Origin: Erwinia sp. OLFS4
Lineage (GTDB): Bacteria; Pseudomonadota; Gammaproteobacteria; Enterobacterales; Enterobacteriaceae
NCBI RefSeq assembly: GCF_002752165.1
Contig: NZ_MOMB01000067.1
Span: 1-39,223, forward strand
Length of the DNA: 39,223 nucleotides
Direction of reading: 5' to 3'
Part shown: positions 8,432 to 16,167 of the stretch, piece by piece
How the letters are laid out: every line of letters begins with the position of its first letter
Numbering within the stretch: position 1 is the first letter of the stretch
Made by a program: the position numbers and the translations under genes
Notes under the pieces: model-generated
What the model was told of the DNA's origin: nothing
Seen by the model: only the letters and a program-made list of their open reading frames with translations
Database searches by the model: none

Positions 8432-9488
8432 ACGTTATTTATATCAGAAAACATTAAACGCAGATGACCGCATAGAAATATACGATAGTTTCAGACAGTA
8501 CTCCCTTGACGGTCTGAGCGCGGAAGATGCTCTCAAAAAACTTATAGCCAGCTACTCCCGGCGCGGAAAGAAACCTGGTAATCCAATCGCTCAGATCTTA
8601 CAGGAGTGCGCTGATAACCTCTCTGGCGGTCACTCGCTCGCAGAGTCTTTGCGTGAATGGCTACCGGAACAGGAACTAAGCATTATTCAATCTTGCGATG
8701 AAGCCGGCAAGTTACCTGATGGCTTTGAAAGTGCGATGCTTATTGCAGGAGGAACCGGGCGTATAATGAGTGCTGTAAAGGTAGCGGCGGGCATAGTGGC
8801 TTATATGAGTTCTCTGGTCATGGGCATTATTACGCTATTTTGTGTTTTGCTTGTTCCTGTTCTGAAACAGTCAGTTCCGATTGAACAGTGGAACGGAATT
8901 CAACTTTGCATTTATTACTTATACGTTATTTTAACCGGTTATTATTGGGTGCTGATAATAATAATCGCAACCATAATGTTTATGGTAAGCAAAAGCCTGA
9001 GCCGCTGGACCGGGAATATACGGTTCTATGCTGACAAATTACCGCCATATTCGATATACAAGAAATTTCATGGTGCAACATTTATCCTTAATGTTAACGC
9101 TATGATGTCGGTCGGAATCCCAATGGAAGAGGCTATAACTAAAATGCTTCACTCCTGCCGCTCTGACTGGCTGGCCGAACGACTGGAAGCCGTTGGCCGC
9201 TCTATTGAATCAGGAGAAGAGAATTTAGGTACAGCATTAGATGTTACGGGATATGAGTTCCCCGGCGAAGATGCCATTATAAAAATGCAGAGTTTATTTG
9301 AGACAAACAACAGTAGCGGCTCACTTAAAAGATTTGCGGAAAAATGGCTTGATAAAACAATCAAAGGAGTTGAGCAAACCTCAGAGAGATTAAAAATAGT
9401 GAGTATTTTAGGATGCGGCGTAATCATCAGTGTTCTGATCGTAGTAATGTTCGATCTAATACAACGCGCTTTCTTTTTTACTAGTTAA
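8418..9488 (+). CDS. pilR: PilR, type IVb pilus inner-membrane platform protein
   Basis: A 356-residue polytopic protein of the PilC/GspF family. It has two related cytoplasmic helical domains (about 25-110 and 215-320) and three membrane regions (about 118-150, 165-190, 330-352). It would be the platform on which the PilQ ATPase acts to insert pilin subunits. It starts inside the end of pilQ, consistent with translational coupling. Confidence 0.9.
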   Translation: MNRIERYLYQKTLNADDRIEIYDSFRQYSLDGLSAEDALKKLIASYSRRGKKPGNPIAQILQECADNLSGGHSLAESLREWLPEQELSIIQSCDEAGKLPDGFESAMLIAGGTGRIMSAVKVAAGIVAYMSSLVMGIITLFCVLLVPVLKQSVPIEQWNGIQLCIYYLYVILTGYYWVLIIIIATIMFMVSKSLSRWTGNIRFYADKLPPYSIYKKFHGATFILNVNAMMSVGIPMEEAITKMLHSCRSDWLAERLEAVGRSIESGEENLGTALDVTGYEFPGEDAIIKMQSLFETNNSSGSLKRFAEKWLDKTIKGVEQTSERLKIVSILGCGVIISVLIVVMFDLIQRAFFFTS

Positions 9489-9602
9489 TTGTCGTTGCAA
9501 TATCGTCTGTTTTAAGTTCCTCATCATTGGGTGAAGTTTAAAATACATTATGTAAAAGAAGTTTATCGCGTAAATTAAATTTAATTAGCAAAGGAAATAA
9601 TC
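9489..9602 (+). other. pilR-pilS intergenic stretch
   Basis: These 114 AT-rich bases hold the pilS ribosome binding site (AAAGGAA, about 7 bases before the ATG). The rest could carry an extra promoter for the abundant pilin, but I cannot identify convincing -35 and -10 boxes. Confidence 0.4.
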
Positions 9603-10106
9603 ATGAAAAATATGAAGCGTGGCATTGCAAGTATAACCGACTTTATCACCTCAGTAGGAGGTCAGTTAGTAATGATTGCCATTGTGTTAGCTACTGGCAT
9701 TATCGCCTACTATAAATTGTATGCAACATCAGAAGTCACCCTTATTAATACTCTTATCAACGAAACCCGTCAGCTCCGTTCTAATGGTGGATATGGTACT
9801 GACGATTATTCAGCTTCACTCATTGCAGCAGGTTCCGTACCCAGCAACGTTACGGTATCTGGTGGTAAGATCTACAACCGTTCTGGCGGGCTGGTCACAG
9901 TCAAGGGTAATGGAATTGGCTTTACGGTAACTGACGCCGACCTTTCTACAAAAGATTGTGTGAAAGTCGCGCAATCTATTGGTACTCCTGATTTGCAATC
10001 AACAAAAATTAATAACCAGTCAATTTCTGGTGAAGTGACAGCTGCAGCTGCGACAGCTGCGTGTACGGCAGAAACCAACACCATTGTCTTTACAACTAAA
10101 TCTTAA
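9603..10106 (+). CDS. pilS: PilS, type IVb major prepilin
   Basis: A 167-residue prepilin with the very short leader MKNMKRG, a hydrophobic N-terminal helix (about residues 19-42) and a variable globular domain with two cysteines (Cys119 and Cys145) placed to form the C-terminal disulfide of IVb pilins. The MKRGIA(S/G)(I/V)T(D/E) sequence is shared with PilV. Cleavage after Gly7 would put the acidic residue at +6 instead of the canonical Glu at +5, so the exact processing site is uncertain. The gene is followed by a hairpin (10116-10137) that could favour pilin over downstream products. Confidence 0.85.
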   Translation: MKNMKRGIASITDFITSVGGQLVMIAIVLATGIIAYYKLYATSEVTLINTLINETRQLRSNGGYGTDDYSASLIAAGSVPSNVTVSGGKIYNRSGGLVTVKGNGIGFTVTDADLSTKDCVKVAQSIGTPDLQSTKINNQSISGEVTAAAATAACTAETNTIVFTTKS

Positions 10107-10115
10107 TCACATAAA

Positions 10116-10137
10116 ACCGCCCGTTAAAGGGCGGTTA
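10116..10137 (+). terminator. Hairpin after pilS, partial terminator or mRNA stabiliser
   Basis: AACCGCCC and GGGCGGTT form a perfect 8-bp stem with a 6-base loop, followed only by TT then AAA. The poor T tract suggests a leaky terminator or 3' stabiliser that makes pilS mRNA more abundant than the downstream minor components. Confidence 0.6.
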
Positions 10138-10150
10138 AACAGGTACGTTT

Positions 10151-11098
10151 ATGCCGTGTTTAAAAGAAAGTGACTTTATTGATATTTATATCGGGAATGA
10201 TTATGCAGAAATAAAAGGATTGAAAGGCGCTAAATCGTATCTGGTTGAAATCCCCGATGAGCTGCAGGCAGATGTTGCGATTCTTAAAGAGAAATGTTTG
10301 TCTGAGTTTAAAAAAAGAAGTCTCACGGAATTTTCCGTAGTACATGATTCGCGGCTATACCGGGTTACTATTACCCTTTTTAGCGGGACTAATCTGGTAA
10401 TACGGCAGACACCAGAAAAGATAATGCCGATTCAATCTTTACCTTTTAACTCAGCACTGCGTACATCAATTGAGATTCCGCATGTAACAGGACTCTTTCT
10501 TATAGTCGGTGAGATGGGTAGCGGGAAGACCACAACTGCGGCTGCTGTTCTCGGTCATCGCATAGCCAGCACCGGTAATCTGGGCGTTTCCATTGAAGAT
10601 CCTATAGAGACGATGCTTATGGGGCGTCACGGACAGGGCCGATGCATTCAACTGGAAGTCAGTGGAGATGAAACCTATGCGACAGCCACTAAAAAGGCAT
10701 TCCGCATGGGCGCTACTTCTTTTCTGTTGGGAGAGATTCGTGACGGGGCGACGGCTCATGAAGTCCTCAAGGCAAGTCTGAGCATGTTCGTAGTATCCAC
10801 TATCCATGCTTCATCTGTTCAAGAAGCGATAGAACGCTACATTATGTTTTGCGAAGAATTCAGCGACAACGCGAAATCACACGTTGCAACCACATTATAT
10901 GTGGTCGCGCATCAGGTCATGAATTCCATTATCAAAGACGAACAGATAATTAAACGTAATGTAGAGATATCAGGTTTTAATTTTCGACATGCGAAAAGTG
11001 CCGATACTATCCGGGCAAAAATAGCAGCCGGGAATCTCAAATCACTTAGCGAGCAATTCAGATCTATGGAATATAGTTTCCCGGAGCAGAATCGATGA
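10151..11098 (+). CDS. Second pilus ATPase, PilT/BfpF-like (possible retraction motor)
   Basis: A 315-residue secretion ATPase, shorter than PilQ and without its zinc cysteines. Motifs: Walker A GEMGSGKTT (about 119-127), Asp box SIEDPIE, Walker B region FLLGEIRD (about 191-198) and His box STIHA (about 215-219). Size and motif order resemble PilT-type retraction ATPases, or BfpF in the bundle-forming pilus. The R64 thin pilus cluster has no such gene (there PilT is a lytic transglycosylase), so this is an addition. It sits between the pilin and PilV genes and overlaps pilV by 4 bases. Confidence 0.8.
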   Translation: MPCLKESDFIDIYIGNDYAEIKGLKGAKSYLVEIPDELQADVAILKEKCLSEFKKRSLTEFSVVHDSRLYRVTITLFSGTNLVIRQTPEKIMPIQSLPFNSALRTSIEIPHVTGLFLIVGEMGSGKTTTAAAVLGHRIASTGNLGVSIEDPIETMLMGRHGQGRCIQLEVSGDETYATATKKAFRMGATSFLLGEIRDGATAHEVLKASLSMFVVSTIHASSVQEAIERYIMFCEEFSDNAKSHVATTLYVVAHQVMNSIIKDEQIIKRNVEISGFNFRHAKSADTIRAKIAAGNLKSLSEQFRSMEYSFPEQNR

Positions 11099-12483
11099 TA
11101 AAGAAAATGAAAAGGGGTATAGCGGGCGTAACGGAATCCTCTATTCAACTGGGGATCGCTTTTATATTTATCGTGAGCGTGGTTTTTCCGGCTGCAAACT
11201 GGATGGTCAACGAGTATCGCGGATACATCGCAGCTGGCCAGGCTAAACAGGTTCAGACAGCTGTAAATAAGTACATTGGCGACAACGCTACGGCTATCGC
11301 TGCTGCAGCATCACCGACCGTTCCGTTCAATCTGACCGTACCTATGCTTGTCAGTGCCGGTTATCTGCCAAATGGGTTCCCCAGTACTAATAACTATTCC
11401 TCGACCTACCAGACGCGGATATATGAACCTGCAAATGGCAAATTCCATGCCATGACGTTTCTTACTGGCGGGGCCGATCTCACTATCAGCCAGGCCAGTA
11501 AAATTGCTACCAAAATAGGCGCGGCAGGCGGCTATATCGACAACGGTATTGCAAAAGGTGCGCTGGGTGCGTGGAGTGAAAATCTGTCTGCTTTTGGCGG
11601 GTTTAATCCGGGAAATGGCCATGTAGTGATCGCAGGCTTTTACCAGAACGGCGCGATATCGAACGATTATCTTTATCGCAAAGCTGTACCGGGTAAGCCA
11701 GAGCTCAACACAATGAGTACAGCGCTGAACATGGGCGGTAACAACATAAACAATGCCGGCACGGTCGCCGCGCAGAATGCCAGTATTACCGGAACAACCT
11801 CGACCGGCACGTTCAACGCAAATAATGGCACAGTGAGCGGTACGCTTAACGCGGGAACAATCAACGCATCAGGTAACATTACCAGTAATGCAAACGTGAT
11901 TAGCCAGAATACGGTGCAGGCACGATACCTCTATCCAACGCAGACGGTCACTATCGGCGGCAGCTGTTCCCCGTCCGGCATCATCGGCAAAGACAGCACA
12001 GGTGATTCAGTTCCCTGCATTAACGGGCGCTGGACGAAGAGTTCCGGAGTACCGGTTGGTACAATCGCTATATGGGGCTCCTACAACATTCCTGACGGCT
12101 GGCTTGAGTGTAATGGTCAGGGATTCAATACAGGTGCGTTTACCGAGCTCGCAGCTATCTATCCTTCCGGAACCGTCCCGGACTTTCGTGGTGCGTTCTT
12201 ACGTGGTCTGGATCGCGGTATTGGTCGCGATGTGGATTCAGGACGCGGGCTATTGAGTTATCAAAATGATGCGCTACAAAATCATACCCACATAGCCGGT
12301 ACAGAAACAGCGCTTCATGACGGCGTGCCGAACTCCCCTACACGAAACACACCTGGAGGGGAGGAAGTCAGGCAATATGCAGACCGAACCGGCGATGTGA
12401 ATACGTCATGGGGAGGGGCAAGAGTTTCAAGTGAAACCAGACCCAAAAACTTCGCTGTTATTTATATCATCAAGGCGAGGTAA
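11095..12483 (+). CDS. pilV: PilV minor pilin/adhesin with phage tail-collar tip
   Basis: A 462-residue prepilin-like protein. The N terminus (MKRGIAGVTES plus a hydrophobic helix at about 16-36) is a pilin leader and stalk resembling PilS. Residues about 200-280 are Asn/Thr/Ala-rich, with repeated GT and NAG steps as in a fibrous shaft. The last ~140 residues (from about 320, GTIAIWG then PDGWLECNG, PDFRGAFLRG, a D-rGRG box and a C-terminal ETRPKNFAVIYIIKAR) match the tail-collar domain found at the tips of phage tail fibres. R64 PilV selects recipients by binding lipopolysaccharide, so the same role is inferred. No shufflon repeats or Rci-like recombinase are seen, so the tip appears fixed. 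Confidence 0.85.
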   Translation: MIKKMKRGIAGVTESSIQLGIAFIFIVSVVFPAANWMVNEYRGYIAAGQAKQVQTAVNKYIGDNATAIAAAASPTVPFNLTVPMLVSAGYLPNGFPSTNNYSSTYQTRIYEPANGKFHAMTFLTGGADLTISQASKIATKIGAAGGYIDNGIAKGALGAWSENLSAFGGFNPGNGHVVIAGFYQNGAISNDYLYRKAVPGKPELNTMSTALNMGGNNINNAGTVAAQNASITGTTSTGTFNANNGTVSGTLNAGTINASGNITSNANVISQNTVQARYLYPTQTVTIGGSCSPSGIIGKDSTGDSVPCINGRWTKSSGVPVGTIAIWGSYNIPDGWLECNGQGFNTGAFTELAAIYPSGTVPDFRGAFLRGLDRGIGRDVDSGRGLLSYQNDALQNHTHIAGTETALHDGVPNSPTRNTPGGEEVRQYADRTGDVNTSWGGARVSSETRPKNFAVIYIIKAR

Positions 12484-12493
12484 GGAAACGTAG

Positions 12494-12919
12494 ATGAACT
12501 TTTCTGCACTAACCATCATGGCTTGTGCGCTGTTTATCAGCATATCCATAGCAATATCCGGAGACAGTAAAAAGGATTGGGATATTGCTGATGAACAGTC
12601 TAAAGCAGGTCAATTTATGAATTATGCATACGCGTTCGATGAATATAAGAATGCAAATAAATCTGCCACTGGGGATGTTACCGCGAACTTACTATTACCT
12701 CAGTGGCTTCCAAAAAACTCCGCAATAAAAACGGTGATAAGTAACGGCGTGGGGTATGTATATACCCCTAGTTCAAAAGGACTAATGAATGAACTAATGA
12801 TCTGGACCGATAACAGCTCATCTGTTGGCGTCACAGACGCAACGAGCATAAACACTTTGTCAGGAGTAGTAACAAAACCCTCTTTTATTGGGTCCGGGTA
12901 TATTGTTTATATAAGGTGA
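12494..12919 (+). CDS. PilM-like small pilus protein
   Basis: A 141-residue protein with one N-terminal hydrophobic segment (about 4-22), a helical part (GQFMNYAYAFDEYKNAN), then LLLPQWLP, a VGYVYTP beta segment and an aromatic C terminus. This layout resembles the R64 PilM family (about 145 residues, one membrane anchor), although in R64 pilM lies upstream of pilN. A minor pilin-like subunit is the alternative. It lies 10 bases after pilV and 7 before pilU. Confidence 0.5.
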   Translation: MNFSALTIMACALFISISIAISGDSKKDWDIADEQSKAGQFMNYAYAFDEYKNANKSATGDVTANLLLPQWLPKNSAIKTVISNGVGYVYTPSSKGLMNELMIWTDNSSSVGVTDATSINTLSGVVTKPSFIGSGYIVYIR

Positions 12920-12926
12920 ATAAACC

Positions 12927-13541
12927 GTGATTTGGTATTCAATCGCTCTATTGGTTATTTCTTTTATAATTTATAAAACTTTCCCGCTGTTATATGTTTG
13001 GGCAAGGAACTCTGTGATTTCAGCAAACAATGAACTTAAAAAAGAAAACAATAAAATAAAATGCAGCTGGATAGTTGCATTGATTTGCATTCTTCCAAGT
13101 TTATTGGTTTATATGCTGAGTAACGATAAAGAAGCCACCTCTTTTATATTATTACTAGGTATCATCGCCTACTGTGATTTAACGACCCGTTGGATACCTG
13201 ACTGTTTACTGTATGGTGCCGTATGGCTTTCTTTGGGGTTGAGATCAGGACACCTACTTGAACAAGGGATTACTGGGGCAGCCCTGTTCTGCCTCCCTGT
13301 TTTCATACTACAAGGGGTCTCATTATTGACTAGGCGCAAGGGATGCTTTGCATCCGGAGACTTATACCTGATACCCGCCATAGGGGTCTGGTTCGTGCCA
13401 GGGCTTGCCCCGGCGCTGATGGCATGTACTCTTATGCTGGCTTCCTTAGTATCACGCTACGTAAAGGATGTGCCATTCATTACATGCATATTACCTGTTT
13501 TTACTGGATACAAAATATGCGAACATTTTTTATTATTTTAG
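12927..13541 (+). CDS. pilU: PilU, type IV prepilin peptidase (A24 family)
   Basis: A 204-residue polytopic membrane protein. The two catalytic aspartates of A24 prepilin peptidases are recognisable: one in AYCDLTTRWIPD (about residues 81-92), the other in FASGDLYL (about 135-142), a variant of the GxGD motif. It is short and lacks the N-terminal methyltransferase domain of PilD, as R64 PilU does. It would cleave PilS and PilV. The start codon is GTG. Its 3' end overlaps the transglycosylase gene by 25 bases. Confidence 0.8.
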   Translation: MIWYSIALLVISFIIYKTFPLLYVWARNSVISANNELKKENNKIKCSWIVALICILPSLLVYMLSNDKEATSFILLLGIIAYCDLTTRWIPDCLLYGAVWLSLGLRSGHLLEQGITGAALFCLPVFILQGVSLLTRRKGCFASGDLYLIPAIGVWFVPGLAPALMACTLMLASLVSRYVKDVPFITCILPVFTGYKICEHFLLF

Positions 13542-13990
13542 CTCTTATCTTTTGTTTCGATAAAACATTATATGCTTCAACTAAAGTAAATTTTGATATT
13601 TGTTTTAAAAACGCAGCTGCACGTTTTTCAATAGATCATCGTTTACTTAAAGCTATTGCAGAAGTGGAAAGCGGTATGAATCCAAACGCTATCGGCTATA
13701 ACAGAAAGAACGGTAAGGTTTTAAGCGAGGACTTAGGGGTTATGCAAATAAATTCATCGTGGCTTCCTGTTCTCGTCGGTATGGGTATAACAAGAAACGA
13801 TTTATTGAATAACCCATGCCAGAATATTTATGTAGGCGCATGGGTACTAGCTAAAAATATTTCGCAAAACGGCGTAAATTGGACTTCTGTAGGCGCATAT
13901 AACGCAGGGTTTAAAAATGCAAATGAGCCATTTCGAATGCGCTATGCTCGCAAAGTATATGCACGTTACCTTGAGTTAACCGGAAAGTAA
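13517..13990 (+). CDS. pilT: PilT (R64 sense), lytic transglycosylase
   Basis: A 157-residue exported muramidase that would locally open peptidoglycan for the pilus. A signal peptide (about 1-19) precedes the catalytic domain with EVESGMNP (catalytic Glu), GVMQINSSW and AYNAG motifs of SLT family 1. The reading frame stays open upstream to 13343, but that part overlaps pilU and encodes no signal peptide, so the ATG at 13517 is preferred. In frame after its TAA, another 31 codons remain open to 14086 (see 14009-14086). This is the last gene of the pilus cluster. Confidence 0.85.
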   Translation: MRTFFIILALIFCFDKTLYASTKVNFDICFKNAAARFSIDHRLLKAIAEVESGMNPNAIGYNRKNGKVLSEDLGVMQINSSWLPVLVGMGITRNDLLNNPCQNIYVGAWVLAKNISQNGVNWTSVGAYNAGFKNANEPFRMRYARKVYARYLELTGK

Positions 13991-14008
13991 AAGCTGGCTG
14001 GCGGCGGT

Positions 14009-14086
14009 ATGTCGTCTCTGAGCACCACCGAAGATAAAAGGCTCACCGATTATCTCATGCAGGCTGAGGGTATCAAAATTCACTAA
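14009..14086 (+). pseudogene. In-frame continuation after the transglycosylase stop (possible truncated tail)
   Basis: Directly after the transglycosylase TAA (13988-13990) the same frame is open to 14086, and the 25 codons from an ATG at 14009 look protein-like (MSSLSTTEDKRLTDY, then MQAEG). It could be the lost C terminus of a longer transglycosylase, a remnant of another gene, or chance. There is no good ribosome binding site. Confidence 0.25.
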
Positions 14087-14341
14087 AAATGCCTCTATTT
14101 AACATAATGGCTGTTAAGCGCCCCGCCCGATCCGGGTTCGTCACAGATAAGCCCCCTCCCCTTCAAAAGATCACGTTTTCCCAGCCAATTTTGCCAGGTT
14201 CTAATGTTGCTTATTTGTTAACAGAAATGCTCGTTTGGTTTGGGCGCTAATTTGGAACGAAACGCCTGTTTTTAAGCTTTTTTCCTAATCTATTTCCGGG
14301 CAAAGGAAGAGGCCCGCAAAGAGCTAACCAAACACTACCCT

Positions 14342-14488
14342 ATGGATAAGTGGACAATCGCCTACGGCGAACGGCTCTTAAAGGGCATGGACAACCCTAT
14401 GGACAGGCTAGGACAGCAAGCTGCCCAAACCCTGCCCACAGGGATTGCCCACACCCACGAGCCTTTGACCACTTCCCCACAGGGCTAA
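14342..14488 (+). pseudogene. 3' remnant of an unidentified gene
   Basis: A frame open from about 14273 to a TAA at 14486-14488 encodes a hydrophilic, protein-like sequence (AKEEARKELTKHYP, MDKWTIAYGERLLKG, QAAQTLPTG). The codon pattern looks like the end of a real gene, but upstream the frame meets a stop and no start with a ribosome binding site exists. I read it as the surviving C-terminal end of a gene lost by recombination. I do not recognise the family. Confidence 0.35.
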
Positions 14489-14671
14489 GGTGATAATAAT
14501 TTTCTTTTTAATAGTTAAAAATTTACGAGATTAATTTCTATTACGATACGCTACAATTAGAATTGTAATTTTCAATAGTCTTGTTTTTCAGTAAAAGTAT
14601 AAATATATTTTTATCATATCTATTGCTGTTGAAATAACTTATTTCCATGAGTGTAAGGAGAGAAAAAAAGA

Positions 14672-14700
14672 TTGCAATGTATCATAATATGATACATAAT
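14672..14700 (+). promoter_or_regulatory. Promoter with 21-bp palindromic operator ahead of the J-domain gene
   Basis: A -35-like TTGCAA (14672-14677) and a -10-like CATAAT (14695-14700) are separated by 17 bases. The spacer is almost filled by a perfect palindrome, ATGTATCATA-A-TATGATACAT (14677-14697). A dimeric repressor bound there would block RNA polymerase. The nearby HTH protein at 16164-16370 is a candidate, by position only. Confidence 0.65.
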
Positions 14701-14764
14701 ATCTTTGTCAGGTCGGGACGGACTGACACTTAAACAATAAAGGCCAAGAGGCCAGGAGTTATAA

Positions 14765-15274
14765 ATGAACATTCAAGAAGCATTAAACGTTTTTGGTTTA
14801 TCCGGTGTGCTAACCGAGAAAGAAGTTAAAGCAGCTTATAGAAAACTGGCGCTTAAATATCATCCAGACCGTAATCCTCTAGGGGCGGAACTGATGAAAG
14901 CCGTTAATGCAGCGTATGACATGCTGATGGCTAACCTAGATAACCTCAACAAATATCAAAGTGAAGATGAAAGTGCCCGTTATAACTATGGAGAAGATCT
15001 TGAGCACGTTCTTAACGCCCTTTCCGGTCTGGCTGGTATCGTTTATGAAGTTATTGGTAATTGGGTTTGGATCAGCGGAGAAACGTTTAATCATAAAGCC
15101 GCTTTGAATGAACTGAAATGCAAGTGGGCACCCAAGAAAAAACAGTGGTTTTACCGTCCTGAAGAACATAAAGGCCGCTTTAATAAATCAGAACAGTCGA
15201 TTGATGAAATCCGCGCTAAATATGGCTCAGACGGCCAGCGCAAAGCTAAAGGTTGGAAACGCGTAGCAGCATAA
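14765..15274 (+). CDS. J-domain (DnaJ-like) protein
   Basis: A 169-residue protein with an N-terminal J domain: helix II basic stretch (KAAYRKLALKY), the diagnostic HPD (His33-Pro34-Asp35) and helix III (KAVNAAYDML). It has no Gly/Phe or zinc-finger region. The C-terminal half carries KCKWAPKKKQWFYRPEEHKG, a Trp/Lys-rich module I associate with plasmid and phage J proteins. It should stimulate host DnaK on a specific client, which cannot be named. AGGAG lies 6 bases before the ATG. The gene has its own repressible-looking promoter and is followed by a terminator. Confidence 0.85.
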   Translation: MNIQEALNVFGLSGVLTEKEVKAAYRKLALKYHPDRNPLGAELMKAVNAAYDMLMANLDNLNKYQSEDESARYNYGEDLEHVLNALSGLAGIVYEVIGNWVWISGETFNHKAALNELKCKWAPKKKQWFYRPEEHKGRFNKSEQSIDEIRAKYGSDGQRKAKGWKRVAA

Positions 15275-15279
15275 AAGAC

Positions 15280-15300
15280 GGGGGCTAAAGCCCCCTGATT
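15280..15300 (+). terminator. Hairpin terminator after the J-domain gene
   Basis: GGGGGC and GCCCCC form a perfect 6-bp GC stem with a TAAA loop (15280-15295), followed by TGATTAT. The T tract is weak, but the position 6 bases after the stop codon supports a terminator. Confidence 0.65.
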
Positions 15301-15321
15301 ATCATCAATCGGGATATATAT

Positions 15322-15879
15322 ATGAAAACTTTTCAGGAACGCTACAGCCCTTTTTTTGAGTCTATTTGCCGTATGCTGGGTAACAGCTGGCGGGTTAATT
15401 ATAATAAAAGCTGGAACTATCGAATATTTTTGACCTCACCAGAATATAAAAATTACTCTGTTAGTGTTGCTGATGATAAAGGCCGCCTTAGAATTTATGG
15501 CAGCGTAGACAGCCGGATTTGCCGTATTGATGGGCATAGCTGCACAGTGTCACCCGGAAGAGATCAGCATGTCATAGCAGCAGAGATACAGCGTAAAATT
15601 TTGGTATATGCGCCGGAAGAAATCGAGAAAGCCAAGCTGTATGAGCAGGGTTATACAAACAGCCAGGAGCATAAAAAAATCGTTAAGGGGATGCTTTCGC
15701 AACTGGTTAGCCTGTCGGGTTATTATAATGCGCTAACGGGTTATGTAACCTCATCAGGTATACGCGGAGCAGTTGAAGAAAGGAGCGGCGGTTATGATCT
15801 CAAGGTCGAAAACCTCTCAACGGAGGAGCTGATAAGGGTTGTAGGGTTTTTATCTGAAATGAAAAGAAGTAAGGAATAG
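15322..15879 (+). CDS. Hypothetical plasmid protein (185 aa)
   Basis: I do not recognise this protein. It has a mixed alpha/beta N-terminal domain rich in aromatic residues (about 1-95), a helical middle, and a C-terminal helix ending in EMKRSKE. It has no signal peptide, membrane helix or catalytic motif that I can see. It begins 27 bases after the J-gene terminator and is followed after 3 bases by a TTG-started gene, so 15322-16370 looks like one three-gene unit. Confidence 0.65.
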   Translation: MKTFQERYSPFFESICRMLGNSWRVNYNKSWNYRIFLTSPEYKNYSVSVADDKGRLRIYGSVDSRICRIDGHSCTVSPGRDQHVIAAEIQRKILVYAPEEIEKAKLYEQGYTNSQEHKKIVKGMLSQLVSLSGYYNALTGYVTSSGIRGAVEERSGGYDLKVENLSTEELIRVVGFLSEMKRSKE

Positions 15880-15882
15880 ATA

Positions 15883-16167
15883 TTGGAAGAAATTTTTTAT
15901 AGACGCGGCAAAGGCCGCGTCACCAAAAGCCTGGCTGTCTATAGTGATGGCCAGCGCCTGAAGCTGCATTATCTGGCGTTCGACAGGACGAAGATCACAC
16001 GCGAACAGCGTATGAACGGAGAGAAAGAGCAGCGTGTTAAAACGTTTGATGAGGTTTATGAGTTTGACAATGCTGAGGCTATTAACCCAGCCCTGTTGCC
16101 TCACAGAGAGCTCACAGAGGCGTTTCTGATTGAATGCTTCCCACACAATGAGGGTAAAGAGGCATGA
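15883..16167 (+). CDS. Hypothetical small protein (94 aa), TTG start
   Basis: A 94-residue hydrophilic protein starting with TTG 3 bases after the preceding stop; no ATG occurs near the N terminus. The N terminus (YRRGKGRVTKSLAVYSDGQRL) looks like a small beta domain. The C-terminal half is acidic, with helical segments. It overlaps the HTH gene by 4 bases (ATGA). I do not recognise the family, but coupling on both sides supports it being real. Confidence 0.6.
   Translation: MEEIFYRRGKGRVTKSLAVYSDGQRLKLHYLAFDRTKITREQRMNGEKEQRVKTFDEVYEFDNAEAINPALLPHRELTEAFLIECFPHNEGKEA

Larger units (their letters stand above)
13991..14671 (+). other. Non-coding and degenerate stretch after the pilus operon
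   Basis: This gap holds two degraded coding remnants (14009-14086 and 14342-14488, listed separately). GC-richer sequence up to about 14490 is followed by about 180 bases of strongly AT-rich sequence leading to the promoter at 14672. I see no convincing terminator for the pilus operon. The abrupt composition change at about 14490 suggests a recombination boundary. Confidence 0.5.

Noticed and set aside
11095-12483. Shufflon at the 3' end of pilV
   Set aside because: No inverted recombination repeats, alternative C-terminal cassettes or rci-like recombinase gene follow.
13343-13516. Longer N terminus for the lytic transglycosylase
   Set aside because: It overlaps pilU in another frame and would bury the signal peptide; the ATG at 13517 starts the signal peptide directly.
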